From: Phytoseiulus persimilis
Lineage: Eukaryota; Arthropoda; Arachnida; Mesostigmata; Phytoseiidae
Length of the DNA: 64,000 bases
Direction of reading: 5' to 3'
Assembly (NCBI GenBank): GCA_037576195.1
Contig: CM075103.1
Location: 33,812,723-33,876,722 of the forward strand
Shown here: positions 51,885 through 63,073 of the stretch, in pieces
Position numbering within the stretch: position 1 is the stretch's first letter
Layout: the number at the start of each line of letters is the position of its first letter
Made by a program: the position numbers and the translations under genes
Notes under the pieces: generated by a model
What the model was told of the DNA's origin: nothing
Database searches by the model: none
The model's input: the letters and a program-made list of their open reading frames with translations, nothing else

Positions 51885-52640
51885 TTGGAAAAATGAGCGG
51901 GCCTCCTCCAATAGACAGGCGGCCTCAGATAATCAGGCGGGCATTGACCATTCGAAGAAATATGAGGGCATTCTCTGATAAACGGGCCCATCTGAGGGAG
52001 GTAGTAGAGCGTATGAGCGATCGTCGAAAATCAGCCAAGCTCTACTGGTTTCATTCGAGGTCAAACACCACGCAGAAGAGTGGAGGGTTCCTCTCCGTGC
52101 GTGTTCGGAGTCTCAAGTGGAATCAACTCGAACGCCATAGACGATAGCAAGCCTGCTGATAGCTCCTTTGGAGCGAATGCTCGCTCACAATTCAAAGTAT
52201 TCGTGAGTGCTGTTCCCTCTCTCCGAAACACGTGATGAAGGTGACGCAGATGAGAGATATGATGGCTCAGACATCGAAACGGAGTCGAAGTGAAGAGAAA
52301 GAGCCATGGAAATCCACACACCATGGAAATACCAGCTCCTTCCGACCTCCGGTAGCGGTCGCCCGATTTAGAAAAATTCTCGTGAACTCCGATCATGCTA
52401 ACTAGGAAGCCATTTTCCGGCGTGTTTGACTCCCAGTATCTAATCGTACGATTATCACGCGGAATATGGTGAAATCGATTCATACAGGGTGGAGTGAAGG
52501 CCAGACGCCCTCCTTCTATGGACGAGCGACCTAGATCTGGCAGACCTCGGATTCTGAAAAATAAACGGGCATCCTCCAATAGACGAGCGATCTCTAACAG
52601 ACGGGCGGATCTGGAACATTCGAAGGAATGAACGGGCCTC
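51885..52640 (+). repeat. Direct repeat pair (51885-51975 and 52552-52640)
   Basis: GAAAAATGAGCGGGCCTCC with TCCAATAGACAGGCGGCCTC and CATTCGAAGAAATATGAGGG parallels GAAAAATAAACGGGCATCC with TCCAATAGACGAGCGATCTC and CATTCGAAGGAATGAACGGG. Within each unit the protein-level pattern ASSNRRA/ISNRRAD is itself repeated. The two units are 667 bp apart and may be the ends of an unrecognised element. Confidence 0.65.
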
Positions 52641-52696
52641 CCTACTTCTCGGAATTTTACAGTTTATATTCATACAGATCCAAAAAAAAACATAAA

Positions 52697-53600
52697 CCAA
52701 GAAGAGCAAACCAGCGCTCCGGCTCTGCTCAGCCTGGAGCGCCGATCGGTGCAGCAGTGGTCTTCGGCACGCACAGGCTCGGTTGGAGGCTGAACCGCGG
52801 CGCTTTGGCGTCAAGCAACGCTTGTACCTAAATACGCTCTCGCAGTCAGCGGAGTAGGAACTGCTGACTACGACGGGTGCGATCCTGAAGCTCCCCCGAA
52901 GGACGACTCAGGAGATGAATCCTCCTCGGGAGCCACAGATGAAGGAGGAGTAGCCGGCCGCGAAGCTGCCGGTATGGCCTGCGTGCTGGGGCTCATAGCG
53001 AAGGAGGTGCGCCAGGCATTGCGCTTGCCCGATCTGCACGTCGAAGTGGCCAGGGCGGCCATCCGAGAGCAGGAAAGTTTCCGTCGAAGCTTCCGTCACA
53101 CTGGAGATCGACGTCTGGGAAACGATTTCTGCGCGGCGGAGAGCGCTGAACACTTCGGAGTTCGAGCGACCACAAGGTGGAGGATGAAGGGCCGGCCGGG
53201 GATGGACGCCGGGTACGCGATCGGGTCGTAGCCCTCGATGATCGGTGGCACTCCCGGGCCCTTCACGTCGTTGATCCGGAAAGTACTTGGCGGTCTTCTG
53301 TCGCGCCCGGAGTCCTCAAGTTCCATCCGTGGATCCGATGCACACCTGGAAGCGCCATCCATTTGGCCGCCCATTAAGTCGGCGTTCCTCCGGGAAGCCA
53401 GAGTTGAAGGCATTCGGGATCCTGATCGACGTGAAAGCTCGATTCGAACTGAAGAGCACTCGTTTGTGACTTGTGACTCACTGGAAAGATGGATCGCTGA
53501 AATGGAGCACACTCGTTAATGATGATCGCGACGATGAGTTAAAGCGAAGAGTCGTAGATCTCCACCGCCACTCGAGGTGCAAGAGTGCCTCTGTGCTTCA
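52697..53600. repeat. Unknown dispersed repeat, copy 2
   Basis: Homologous to 38456-39280 (see there). A plus-strand frame at 52974-53231 (LGLIAKEVRQALRLPDLHVE) lies partly in sequence absent from copy 1. On the minus strand a frame at 53096-53512 reads VPPIIEGYDPIAYPASIPG and FILHLVVARTPKCSALS. Neither is recognised. Confidence 0.65.
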
Positions 53601-54676
53601 GGTCGAAGCGGAGAGTCTTTCGGGTTATGCTCAGAAATGGCCATATTCCTTCTCGGGGCTCGGAGTCGGACGCTTCTGTGCTTGTTGCACAGCAAGCGCG
53701 GCACCCGTCTCGACGAAATTTCCCTCAGTCAAGCTTACGTGCTAGATCCTCCCTGTTGAAACTCTAGTGATGGCCGGCGCGTCCGCTATTTCGCGCGTTT
53801 TTCTTCAATGAACTGCCGCAACCATGTTTCTCTCTACTACGACTACTTCATCACGGGAACGGCGAAGGTCCAGAGTCTCCGTGCACAGACACAAGTTCAT
53901 CCATGATCATTGTTGCTGTCTAGCGTTTCATACTGGAGTGCTTTGGGACAGCACAAAGCGCTGCTCCCTCCACGTTGCGGAATTTGTGTCAGTGCGTCGC
54001 ACTTTGCGTAGCTGTGATGTGGTGGATACTGAAGAGTCGTGTGGACGTGCTTAATGGCGAGCGCGCCAAAATTCGAACGGCTCCTATGTCGAGCAGTAAT
54101 TTACGGAGACCCCTCGTAGATCATACCGTGAAGTCGATCTAGGACCAGATTTCGTGAGGGTCCCAAGACCAGTAGAAGAGGAATAGGACTGATGTTATCA
54201 CTGCCAGATCCTAGAGGCCGTATGGATATGCACTCAATGGCCCATGGTATCTCTCAGTGAATCCCTGCTCCACACCGAGCAAGTGCTGGAGGCACTTTCG
54301 ACCAATTTTGAGAGCCGTACGCCCGCAGAATATTTCTTACAGCGTCGAACGCGTAACAATACCCGAACAGGAGAATCAGCCGCACAAAAATTTTACCTTG
54401 CCTGCGCCGTGACAATATTCTGTCGTCGGGTCCGATGCGCCAGGCCGGTGAAATGTGTCGCTGTCCTCCAGGAAGCGCCTCGAGACCTCGCGGTCTGAAG
54501 TCACAACTTCAGGAGGACAACCATTGGTTCACATCTCCTCTGGCATTGAGTACATATTTTGGGAAGTACACAGTTCGTCTGGAAATAACTAGCGGTGCAG
54601 CGATGAATATGGCACAGGGAAGCGTGATGTCCATCATACACTAGTAATTCGTCTCATCACCGTCACCTGGCGGTGG
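53601..54676. other. No recognisable gene
   Basis: Short ORFs only. The sequence ends at the abrupt start of copy C near 54677. Confidence 0.35.
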
Positions 54677-55668
54677 GTGGACCAAATCCTCTACACTGAC
54701 ATCTTTCCAGATACAGGGAAGCGGGAAACCAGGGAAACAGAGCCCTCCTCGACATTTGAGCCGAGGGAGCAGAGAGCATTATCAACTCCCTTGAGATAAT
54801 CGTTCTTTGGATGAAGGAAAATAAACTATCCTGGCCCCCAGAAGACTGAAGCAGTGATGTTCTTCAGGAGTAGAAAAGACAGAAACCCGAGACCGAAGAT
54901 CATGAATCACGCAATTTAGATACGATTCCCCGCAGGAGACATCGTAATTCACATCGTTCTCACATATCAAGATCGTGACCGAAAATGCAATGAAAACAGC
55001 AACAAACATCGCGAGGATCCCCCCAAGAACCTGTGAGGCAACCGAAACTCAAAAAGAACAGAGAATCGCCGGAGTAGGAACAGAGGATTTCGGCTATACG
55101 GCATACCGTACCACGTCAACGCAGACCCTCGCCTTGTCCTCGCCAGAATGGTTCCCCGGTCGCTGCTGGCGAGCGAGGGAGCCGAACTTTGCGCACGATG
55201 TAATCTGGAGATGGACGGGAGCGTCGAGGAAGACGAGGACTAAGGCAGTGTGAGACCATAGATAGGAGCCAACACGCTTCAAAACTGACAGCACACGTGA
55301 GACACTACCGATAAAGACCGTTGGACCTGCTCATGCATCCTAAGTAGTGGCGACTGGTGACTTCGGCTACCTATCCTATCACCCAACACAAATGCCGACA
55401 AACCATGGAAATTTCTAGAATCACAGGCAGCGCGTGGACGAGCTGACTCGGGAAATGAGCACCGACTCAACTCTGGCAGCAGCTCAAAGTAAATGACATC
55501 CCAGACCTTATCAGACAGATAATGAGTACCCAAGAAGATTAGAAGAAAATCTCGCGCAAAGTAGAACGCATCCTGAAGAAGAAGGAATGGCGGGCCGGGG
55601 CCACACCGTCTGCCCCCGGACCCGAACGATGAGTCAAGCATGTCCCTCCTAGCGCACAACTAAACATC
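54677..55668 (+). pseudogene. R1-like LINE tail (copy C), internally deleted
   Basis: This is the same sequence as 5854-7310 except that GAGCATTATCAA joins directly to CTCCCTTGAGATAATCG, removing about 458 bp that in copy A encode RT motifs including the NADD box (A 5968-6426). Remaining pieces include the LCARCN-like cluster, changed here, and the IPDLIRQIMSTQ region. Confidence 0.75.
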
Positions 55669-56109
55669 TTGGCAGAGCTTCCCGTTTGCTGGAAGTAATA
55701 GATAACGGAAGACTCACCTTCCGCGTTCCCGGCAGCAGGGCAGCGGAGAGAGTGGGGTTTTTAGGGTTTTCAGGATGGTTTCCCGTTTCCGATATCCGGG
55801 TGAAGGACCCCCCTCCCGCCTTTGGGAAAGAGGATCCACCGACGCAGAAAATGTTTTTCTTGGCCGTGGGAATGCAATCCGGAGTGCTTTTCGATCGCTA
55901 GAAACGTACAGTGGATGCTGAACGGAAGGAGCGGGCCGACAGGAGGCTGCGCCAGTCAGATGAGCCGTCGAGAGTATCGTCTGACCACGGTGGGATCGGA
56001 TAATCCTGAGCGAACAACTTGGCGCGAACGTTCACGCTGCCGATTTTACCTATCACGACCCTCATTCTCTGTGTCACCATGCTCCATATCATGTCAGTGT
56101 TACGAATTC

Positions 56110-57000
56110 ACTCCAAGTATATGATTTCTCCCTGGGCGTCGCGGAGTCGATGCCCGCCGCACGCGAACATCCCCGCCTGTTGTAATGCTTCGTTTCGGAC
56201 TCCGAGATGGACAACGATTCCGAAAGCGACAGTGAGCCCATGTCGCTTTGTGTCACGGGCAGTGCGTCGCCGAGCTCAAACGAGCCCAAAGTTCTAGTCC
56301 ACAGAGTCAATTATTAGGGCGTCAAAGTGCCGGGAGACGCTGCTCGATGGTGTGAACGGAGATGGCCACCCGTGTTTCCGATGCGAATATGCGTCTTTGA
56401 ATGTATTTGTCTAATTGAATAAACTATGTGAATTACCAGTTTCGTTACAATACATGTGTTCTGTTGTGTTTCCATGATGAATCAGACGGTCCGCCGCCGC
56501 CAGCTCTTGCCTCGCTTCCCATGAATAAATCGGTAGTTTAGATTTCAGGCTCTTGGGCGGCACTTCTTATGAGGCGCTGCAGCCCTCACTCCCAACAGTC
56601 GGGTGAATGCTTGACCCTGATACAAACCCTGAGGAAATGAGAGGATTTATCGGGGACATAGTATACATGGGCCTTCAAGCATATCCTAGTATAGAGCTTC
56701 ATTGGAGCACGAGCTGTTTCTATGAGATCCACGTAGTGTTTCGAAACATGAGCCGGAACGGGTTCCTGCTCATGTTTCGTTGTCTGCGGGTTCCGGGTGC
56801 TTCGGTTCGTGCACTTTTCGAGTGATGACGAGGGAGGAAAAGTTGCCAGATCCAGCAATTTCATCAAGATTCAGAACATGCCGGAGGACAAATTTTGCGA
56901 AGTTTTCAAGCCTGGCGAGAGACTCACGATCGATGAGACTATGATCCTACTCAGTGGTCGACTTCCGTTGAAAATTTGTAACACTGACGGGAACACCTTT
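56110..57000 (+). pseudogene. piggyBac fragment 1 (copy C)
   Basis: As at 7750-8540: acidic-ORF end with DSDSEPM and the conserved TAG, AATAAA at 56418, PDTNPEEMRGFIGDIVYMG near 56615, then a local rearrangement around 56765-56800 (an extra copy of a CATGTTTCG-like word), then KPGERLTIDETMILLSGRLP. It switches to the minus-strand LINE tail at the same point as copy A. Confidence 0.75.
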
Positions 57001-57840
57001 ATGTATCATACAATCAGCATCTGGGATTCCTTCGCATTCGAGAAGCACATGTTCCATAGTTTCGTCCTCCTCTCCGCAACGTTGACAGGTCGCTTCGTGT
57101 AACTGTTCGTGTAAATTGGCCTGTTTTCCGTAGTCTGTGGACATCCCGCTCTGGCATTCGCGAGCAGTCGACCGCCCCTACTATGTGTGCGATAATTCCT
57201 CGTTCTTTTTGAAATTACGATATTGGTCAAGAGTTTCTTTTCCGACGAACCCTTCCACCATTCCCATTGCTCAGCGTATCCACTTATTTCTAGTAGCGAG
57301 AGCCATCCTTGCCTCGCTGGTTGATAGTTCTTTCAACTCTTTGCATTCGAATCGTTTCTTGACCTGTTTAATTATTTCCTCCGACGATGTTTCTGTCCTT
57401 GTGATCTCCGCCATGCTATAATTTTGCTTCTGGCCCCTGGCTTCATGCATGCCGCTCAGTCTGGCAGAACCTATGAGTTTCGCTTTCGTTCCGCGTGTCT
57501 CGGAGGATTACCATCCTAGTTCTCCGTCTATTGAATCTCCACAGCGGTTCCGTGTGCATTTGTCTGATCACTATTTCTGCTCCCAGATTCTTCTCTGTTC
57601 TTGGAGATGGTGTTTCTTGTTACACAGGTTGATTCCTAGGTTTTCTTATTGGTCGAGTTCTGGTATAAGTTGGATCTCTATTCGGAGTGTTGCCTCTGAG
57701 TTTGAGTCTATTACTTTTGCAAATTCTACAAGCGCGCTCTTATCGACGTTGAATCGGAGTCCCATTCCTTCTCCGAATCACGATACAATCTACAGTGGCT
57801 TCTCTATATTCTTCATTGATTGTGCCATTAGCAAATACTA
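56947..57840 (-). pseudogene. LINE tail (copy C)
   Basis: Counterpart of 8495-9480 with the same CQRCGEEDETMEHVLLEC knuckle and GMGLRFNVDKSALVEFAK. Motif C reads LLFANG here (FADG in copy A), so both copies are catalytically dead with different second changes. NLGINLCNKKHHLQEQ is legible in this copy. Confidence 0.7.
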
Positions 57841-57954
57841 GGCCACTTATATTCAGGTGTTTTGGTTGTTGTAGGTCGAAGATATTCCCCCTCGTCCTGA
57901 CCTTCAATCCAGCTAAGGTTTGCTCAAACCTTTTTTTCAGTTCGGATTTTATTG

Positions 57955-60155
57955 ATGAAGGCTCTTGAAGTTTCGTTGTTCGTCGAGCATTTTTCAGTGG
58001 GAAGTGGCCGTTTTGAAGGATCGCGAAAAGCAGTTCGGTCTTTTGTCAAGCTTTCTCGAGAGCGTTCGCCCCTTTGCTGATACAATCCATACAGAAGCAA
58101 TCCTGCACTCCCTGAATGAACTCTTCGTTTTGGGAGTATATCCGTTTCGCTCCTTCCAGGTGAAGTAACAGCGCCTGGCAGTGGAAACTTGGCCACAGAC
58201 CTCCGGAGTTCAATTCTTCTCCGTTCGCCATCTTCTCGCCCCCAACAGAATATTGCCTCGTTCCAGGCTTCTACCGTCTTGATTCATGATCAGGAACATT
58301 GCTTCCGTGAGCCACTTCGAATCGATGGCTGGTCAATTCGAGAGACGTGGAGAGCGCGGGGTTTCTGAGAGAATCGATGCCAAGTGGAGCTATTCGACGT
58401 GTTCTTGTACCAATAATTCGCATTGGAGTTGTTTGAGCCGGATGGTTCGCTGGGATCGTTCTGGCTGCTCTGCGATTGACGATGTTGGTTTCCCTGTCGG
58501 AAGTTGAAAGGAGGTTCGGATACCGAGCTCTTGGCGATTAGCGTCTCTATTATGCTAGATTCTGATTCCAGGAAGGACATTAAGGCTTCGAGCTTGTTCG
58601 TGGGCGTGCTTTCGAACTCATCCCTGTATGTTTCCATAATTTTGACCCTTGTGTTCCACCCGAGTTTTCCGATCACCTTGTGAGCGTATGCGGGTGTAAG
58701 AGTTGTGTATGTGTCTCCCAGAAATATAAAGCCCAGGATGGGTTGAGGAATCGAATTGGCAAAGCGGGGTGACTCATCGTTGCGAATTCCACCTCCGGAT
58801 GACAGTATATGATCCATGGCACGTAGCTTAACGCTGTCTTTCGCGGGGCTCTCTCTCTTCCGGATTGCTTTGACAGCAGTTGTTCGGTCGGGAGGCAGTT
58901 TTCGGCTCTGAGATTCAGCTGTTTGACACTGTGATAGGCTCTACCCGACAAAGACTCATGGAGCAAGATCATCTCCTGGGGTTCGGAGATCTGACGTTCG
59001 TGAACGAATGTGTTGAAAGTGTCCATGAATTTTCGAAACTCTTTGACGTCTCCGCTGAAGGTTAGCAGTTTGAAATTCTTGGATAGCTTTTGAATGGAAT
59101 CCTCCGGACTATCCACCGGGGCTGCGGGGCTCTAATCAGCTGGAGCCTGAGTCGAGCAGATTTGTGACTCGCTAGGATCACTGGGTGCCGCTTCGGTAGC
59201 TGACATGCGGGTGTGCAGCGTTCGGCTTCCGTCCGCTGAGATTGTGTGATCACGAGCGAAGGGGGCGCAGACAGGTAAATATCCGGCTCTGTTTGATTCG
59301 TCTTCCGAGCCGCTGGTTGCGGCTTGGATGAATGCCATCCTTGATGGTTCAACGTTGGTAGGTCCATCGGAGTATGAGTAGAATGCACTGATCCTTGAGC
59401 TGACAGCTCGCCTCGGAATCCAAACGTCGAATCCGTGACTGTTGATAGTCTGTTGTTGAAAATGAGCGTTCTGAGATTACTGAGGTAACTTCGGTAATAC
59501 ACTCTTTATTCAGAGGAAAGAAGAAGTCATCGCAAATACCCATGAGGCTGGCTGTTAAGTTTCCTCGACACTCTCCAGCGAAATGAGTGATGTACAACAT
59601 TATTTTTAGCGCGCGGGATGACATATTGTATCCTGAGAGGGGAGTCTTGAGGCTGACTCGAGCATTCCGCTAGTTAACTTTGCCGACTCTGGGAGCACTT
59701 TTCCGAGATGGTTGAGATAGTGGGTCATCCGAATGGCAACCCTGAAATCGAGGTCTTCGTTGTAGAATGAATTTGCTCCTGTTGTGTGAGCCTTCATTCT
59801 GGGGGTGGCTCCTTCGTTGAGAGACTCTGCTCCTTCGACTCGGAATGTGTCTGTGTTACAGCTGCTCCGGTAATTTCCTTGAGGATTTCCGGGAGCTGGT
59901 GGTGGGGCTGTTTTAGGAACCGTTGATGCTGTTCCGGCTGTAGAGGTCGACGCTAGATTACTCTGTGGGCTTGCCTGATCCTCGTGAATTCGCTGAGATC
60001 TTCCTGCTGGGTGCAAGTTGACTTGTCTTCGATGACAACGCTTTTGCGGCCTGCTGTACTGGGGTCGTTGATCTGCTTGTTCAGAAGTTCCCCGAGTTCC
60101 AGGATTTTCTGGCTCCTACTCCGGAGCTGCTACTGCTCGCACTGGACATTTTGTG
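57955..60155 (-). pseudogene. Degenerate BEL/Pao gag (copy C)
   Basis: Counterpart of 9540-11599: FSGDVKEFRKFMDTFNTF, GWNTRVKIMETYRDEF and SFLESESSIIETLIAKS are all readable. Between about 59480 and 59640 it carries an unrelated stretch of roughly 150 bp in place of copy A's 11038-11090, a separate insertion or replacement. Confidence 0.7.
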
Positions 60156-60438
60156 ATTGTACGCTAATTCAGTCTACCGAGGACGGTCTTGCCTAACCTG
60201 CTTGCTCTACCACGCTTGGGCGTGATCAGATTTCTGACGGCCTGCTAGTCGATCCGCGATTCACTGTTGTTGCTTCGACTTTGAGGGTCCGCCAACTTGA
60301 ATTCGAGTCTTGAACTGAGCACTGCACTTGAACGTTGGTGGGCGACATGCCGGGTCGGTGGGCCTAGTGGCGCTGATCGGATGAGATGGGAATAGCACTC
60401 GTGGAACTTGTCCGCGCACGGTAAATGGTTGTTCTCGT

Positions 60439-61325
60439 GGTACGCACCCATTCGCCTGAAATCCTATTGGCCTGAAAACCCATTCGCCTGAAATCCTATT
60501 GGCCAGAAAACCCATTCGCCTGAAAACCCATTGGCCCGAATTCTTCGAGAGCTTTCCATGCGAGAGCGACGCTTCTACGCGCAGCGCGGAGCCGTCGCGC
60601 TATCAAGCGACATCTCGTTCCCTCCAGATAGCTTGCTCTACGAGACAATTCTGACGAGAGCTGAGACGCTTATACGAAACTGTGTGAGGGGACTGCATAT
60701 ACTGCATCCAAGGAGTAATCCGGAGTCCGATACTTACGCATAAACCCCCAACCATGCCCTGGGTATCAGACTGGTATACATGCGAATGGTTGATAGCCTA
60801 CTTGTCCATTCCACCGTCTGAAATCTGAAACAACATCCGTATTCAGACGGTATGTGCATCATAGAAACGATCATTCTGTGGTTCCACATAGAAGACCAAG
60901 ATGGTATGCTTCATTCTATCACTGAAAGTCTTTATTACAATTTCACGCTTCCATTCACCGAGCAAACCCACAATTGTATCCTGTTCCCTCTTGTTCCATG
61001 GAACGCTACAGCCGTAACATTAATTCGAACCTCACACTTGTGCAGAGAATCGGGAGTTTACCTACGAGCGGACATCGATTTCCGGATTGCCCAAATGCAT
61101 TTCCAGAGCACTCTCAAGTTCCAATCCCAATTTTCCGAGAGTTCGAAATCCTGAAGTCCGGAAATTCGTGTCTATTTGTCTACCTGTCTGCCGGATCAGC
61201 GCTGCGCGTAGAAGCTTTGCTAGCCCACTCTCTGAATTTTCGGGCAGGCCGGTTTTCAGGTCAATGGCTCTTTGAGGCCAATGGGTATTCAGGCGAATGG
61301 GATTTCAGGCCAATGGGCTGTAATC
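60439..61325. mobile_element. 887-bp non-coding element with 8-bp duplication (copy C)
   Basis: The same insertion as 41215-42085, bounded by GTTCTCGT (60431-60438 and 61326-61333). The left end has one more CCCATTCGCC/CCTATTGGCC unit than copy B, so the end repeats vary in number between copies. Confidence 0.85.
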
Positions 61326-61850
61326 GTTCTCGTCTGCCCGGTCGGCGATCACGAGAGAGCATCTCCGCGGCGTCGATTCCGGCGGAGTCCGTATGACGTT
61401 ATGACCGCCAACCGAGGCGCGTGCTAGATGAACCGATATTTTATTGATTTGAAGCAGCCTCGGATCCCCCGTGGCAGGATACATCGACATACAGAAGAAT
61501 ATGAGAGAGAACTGGAGACAGGGACGAGTACCACATCATGAATACAACGGATAGATGACCTAAAACACACCATGGGACAAGGGTCCCCCGGACGAGCTGC
61601 CGAGGAAAACTTGGATACCGGTGCTTGAGCCGCGTAGATGAGAGAAAGACTTGGAAACGCGAACAGAATAAACTCTGGAGCTACACACTTGAGATGGGTC
61701 ATCTATCGCCGACCCGTGTCTCTTCGATCCTTATGCTGGTGTTTCTATTGTGTGGTGACTGTGTAATGATCTGCTCCAAGCACTTCGCACATTGGCTCCC
61801 CTGCCGGCTCGGATTCCTCTCCGAGTTCAGCCTAGGACTCTGGCTGCGAT

Positions 61851-62034
61851 TTAATCTCGAATCTTTCTTTGAGTTGCCTCGGTGAGAGCAAGCTTGAACT
61901 CTGCCATGGAAGGATCCTCGACCCGACCGTGGGCAAGTCGATCCACCATTGACTCAGCTGTGAAGTAGGCATCCATATTTGAACGAAGCTGTATCGGGGG
62001 TTCGATGATTCTTTCTTTTACGTTCGCACCGAGC
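61851..62034 (-). pseudogene. Conserved unknown ORF, C-terminal part (copy C)
   Basis: Same frame as 42611-42794 (LELGANVKERIIEPPIQL, SNMDAYFTAESMVDRLAHG, AEFKLALTEATQRK), ending at TAA. The part beyond the hAT element lies outside the window. Confidence 0.5.
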
Positions 62035-62391
62035 TCCAGGTCTAGGCCCTGATTTTCGAAAATACGGTCCGTACCGTATTACGGTAATACGAACCGTACA
62101 AACTTCACGGTCCGTACTGTGATACGGCGCTACGGACCGTATTATTGATGCGGACCATGCCGTAGTACGGTAATACGGAGTACGGTCTCAGACTCGAATG
62201 CCTGGAAAGCCCCGACCAGCGCACGGGATCATTCTCGTGAGTAATGTGCTCGCTCTTCGCTCAGCATTCCCCGATATGACATCCTAGACGATTCACGAAG
62301 TTCAATGTCAGTCGGAACATAAGTTCCCCAGATCAGGAATCAGAACTCTATCGGTCCAAAAAGCATACAGTGACGAATTTGATTGGACCAT

Positions 62392-62793
62392 TCAGAATCC
62401 GTATTTGGTCCTGAATTCTTTGAGATGTTTGCTTTGAGCGAAGGAGTTCGTTAAGAATAGATGATCGGAGAAATGAACGTCGTCAAGACTGTTTTGGCCA
62501 TAGCGACGAGCGTGCCGCGCCCGGCTGGATGAGCGTTCCGAGGGAACGCTTGTAGGCTGCAATGTTTCCATGGTTGCAACAAGTAATATCGGCAAAGTTT
62601 CGAAACCCGGCTCTAATGAATTCATCAACATCCGTGGTGTTATTGTGCCGTTGATTCGGTTTCTTCGTTTCCTGAGTAGCGAAGCTTGAAAAGAATCGAG
62701 AGGTGTCTCGGATGGCTCCAGCGGGGTAGTAGGCGGCCGATCGACGCCGTCAGTCACGATCAGAGTCATAGTGAAGTAAGCAATGGAGCTCAA
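62392..62793 (-). pseudogene. hAT transposase C-terminal domain (copy C)
   Basis: As in copy B, with the end NSLDDVHFSDHLFLTNSF intact and PTSVPSERSSSRARHARRY, where TSVPSER matches the hAT family wording exactly. The substitution ETLPILLVAT and a few others separate it from copy B. Confidence 0.75.
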
Positions 62794-63073
62794 GGGCGTT
62801 CAGAGGAATTTTGTAAGCAACCTCATCATCCAAAGATCTACTGTGCAGCTAGTCCTTATTCGACATTTACAATTTGGCTCACAAAGCTGCATTTGGACCG
62901 ATGGAGTTCTGATTTCTGATCTGGTGAACCTATGTTCCGACTGACATCAAACTTCGTCAATCGTCTAGGATGTCACATAAGGGAATGCTGAGCGGAGAGC
63001 AAGCACTCTACGCACGAGAATGATCTCGTGAGTCATCTCCTGCGCTGGTCGGGGCTTTCCAGGCATTCGAGTC

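Noticed and set aside
52974-53231. A plus-strand ORF (85 codons) as a candidate host gene.
   Set aside because: It lies in a dispersed repeat, is not in frame in the other copy, and shows no recognisable domain.
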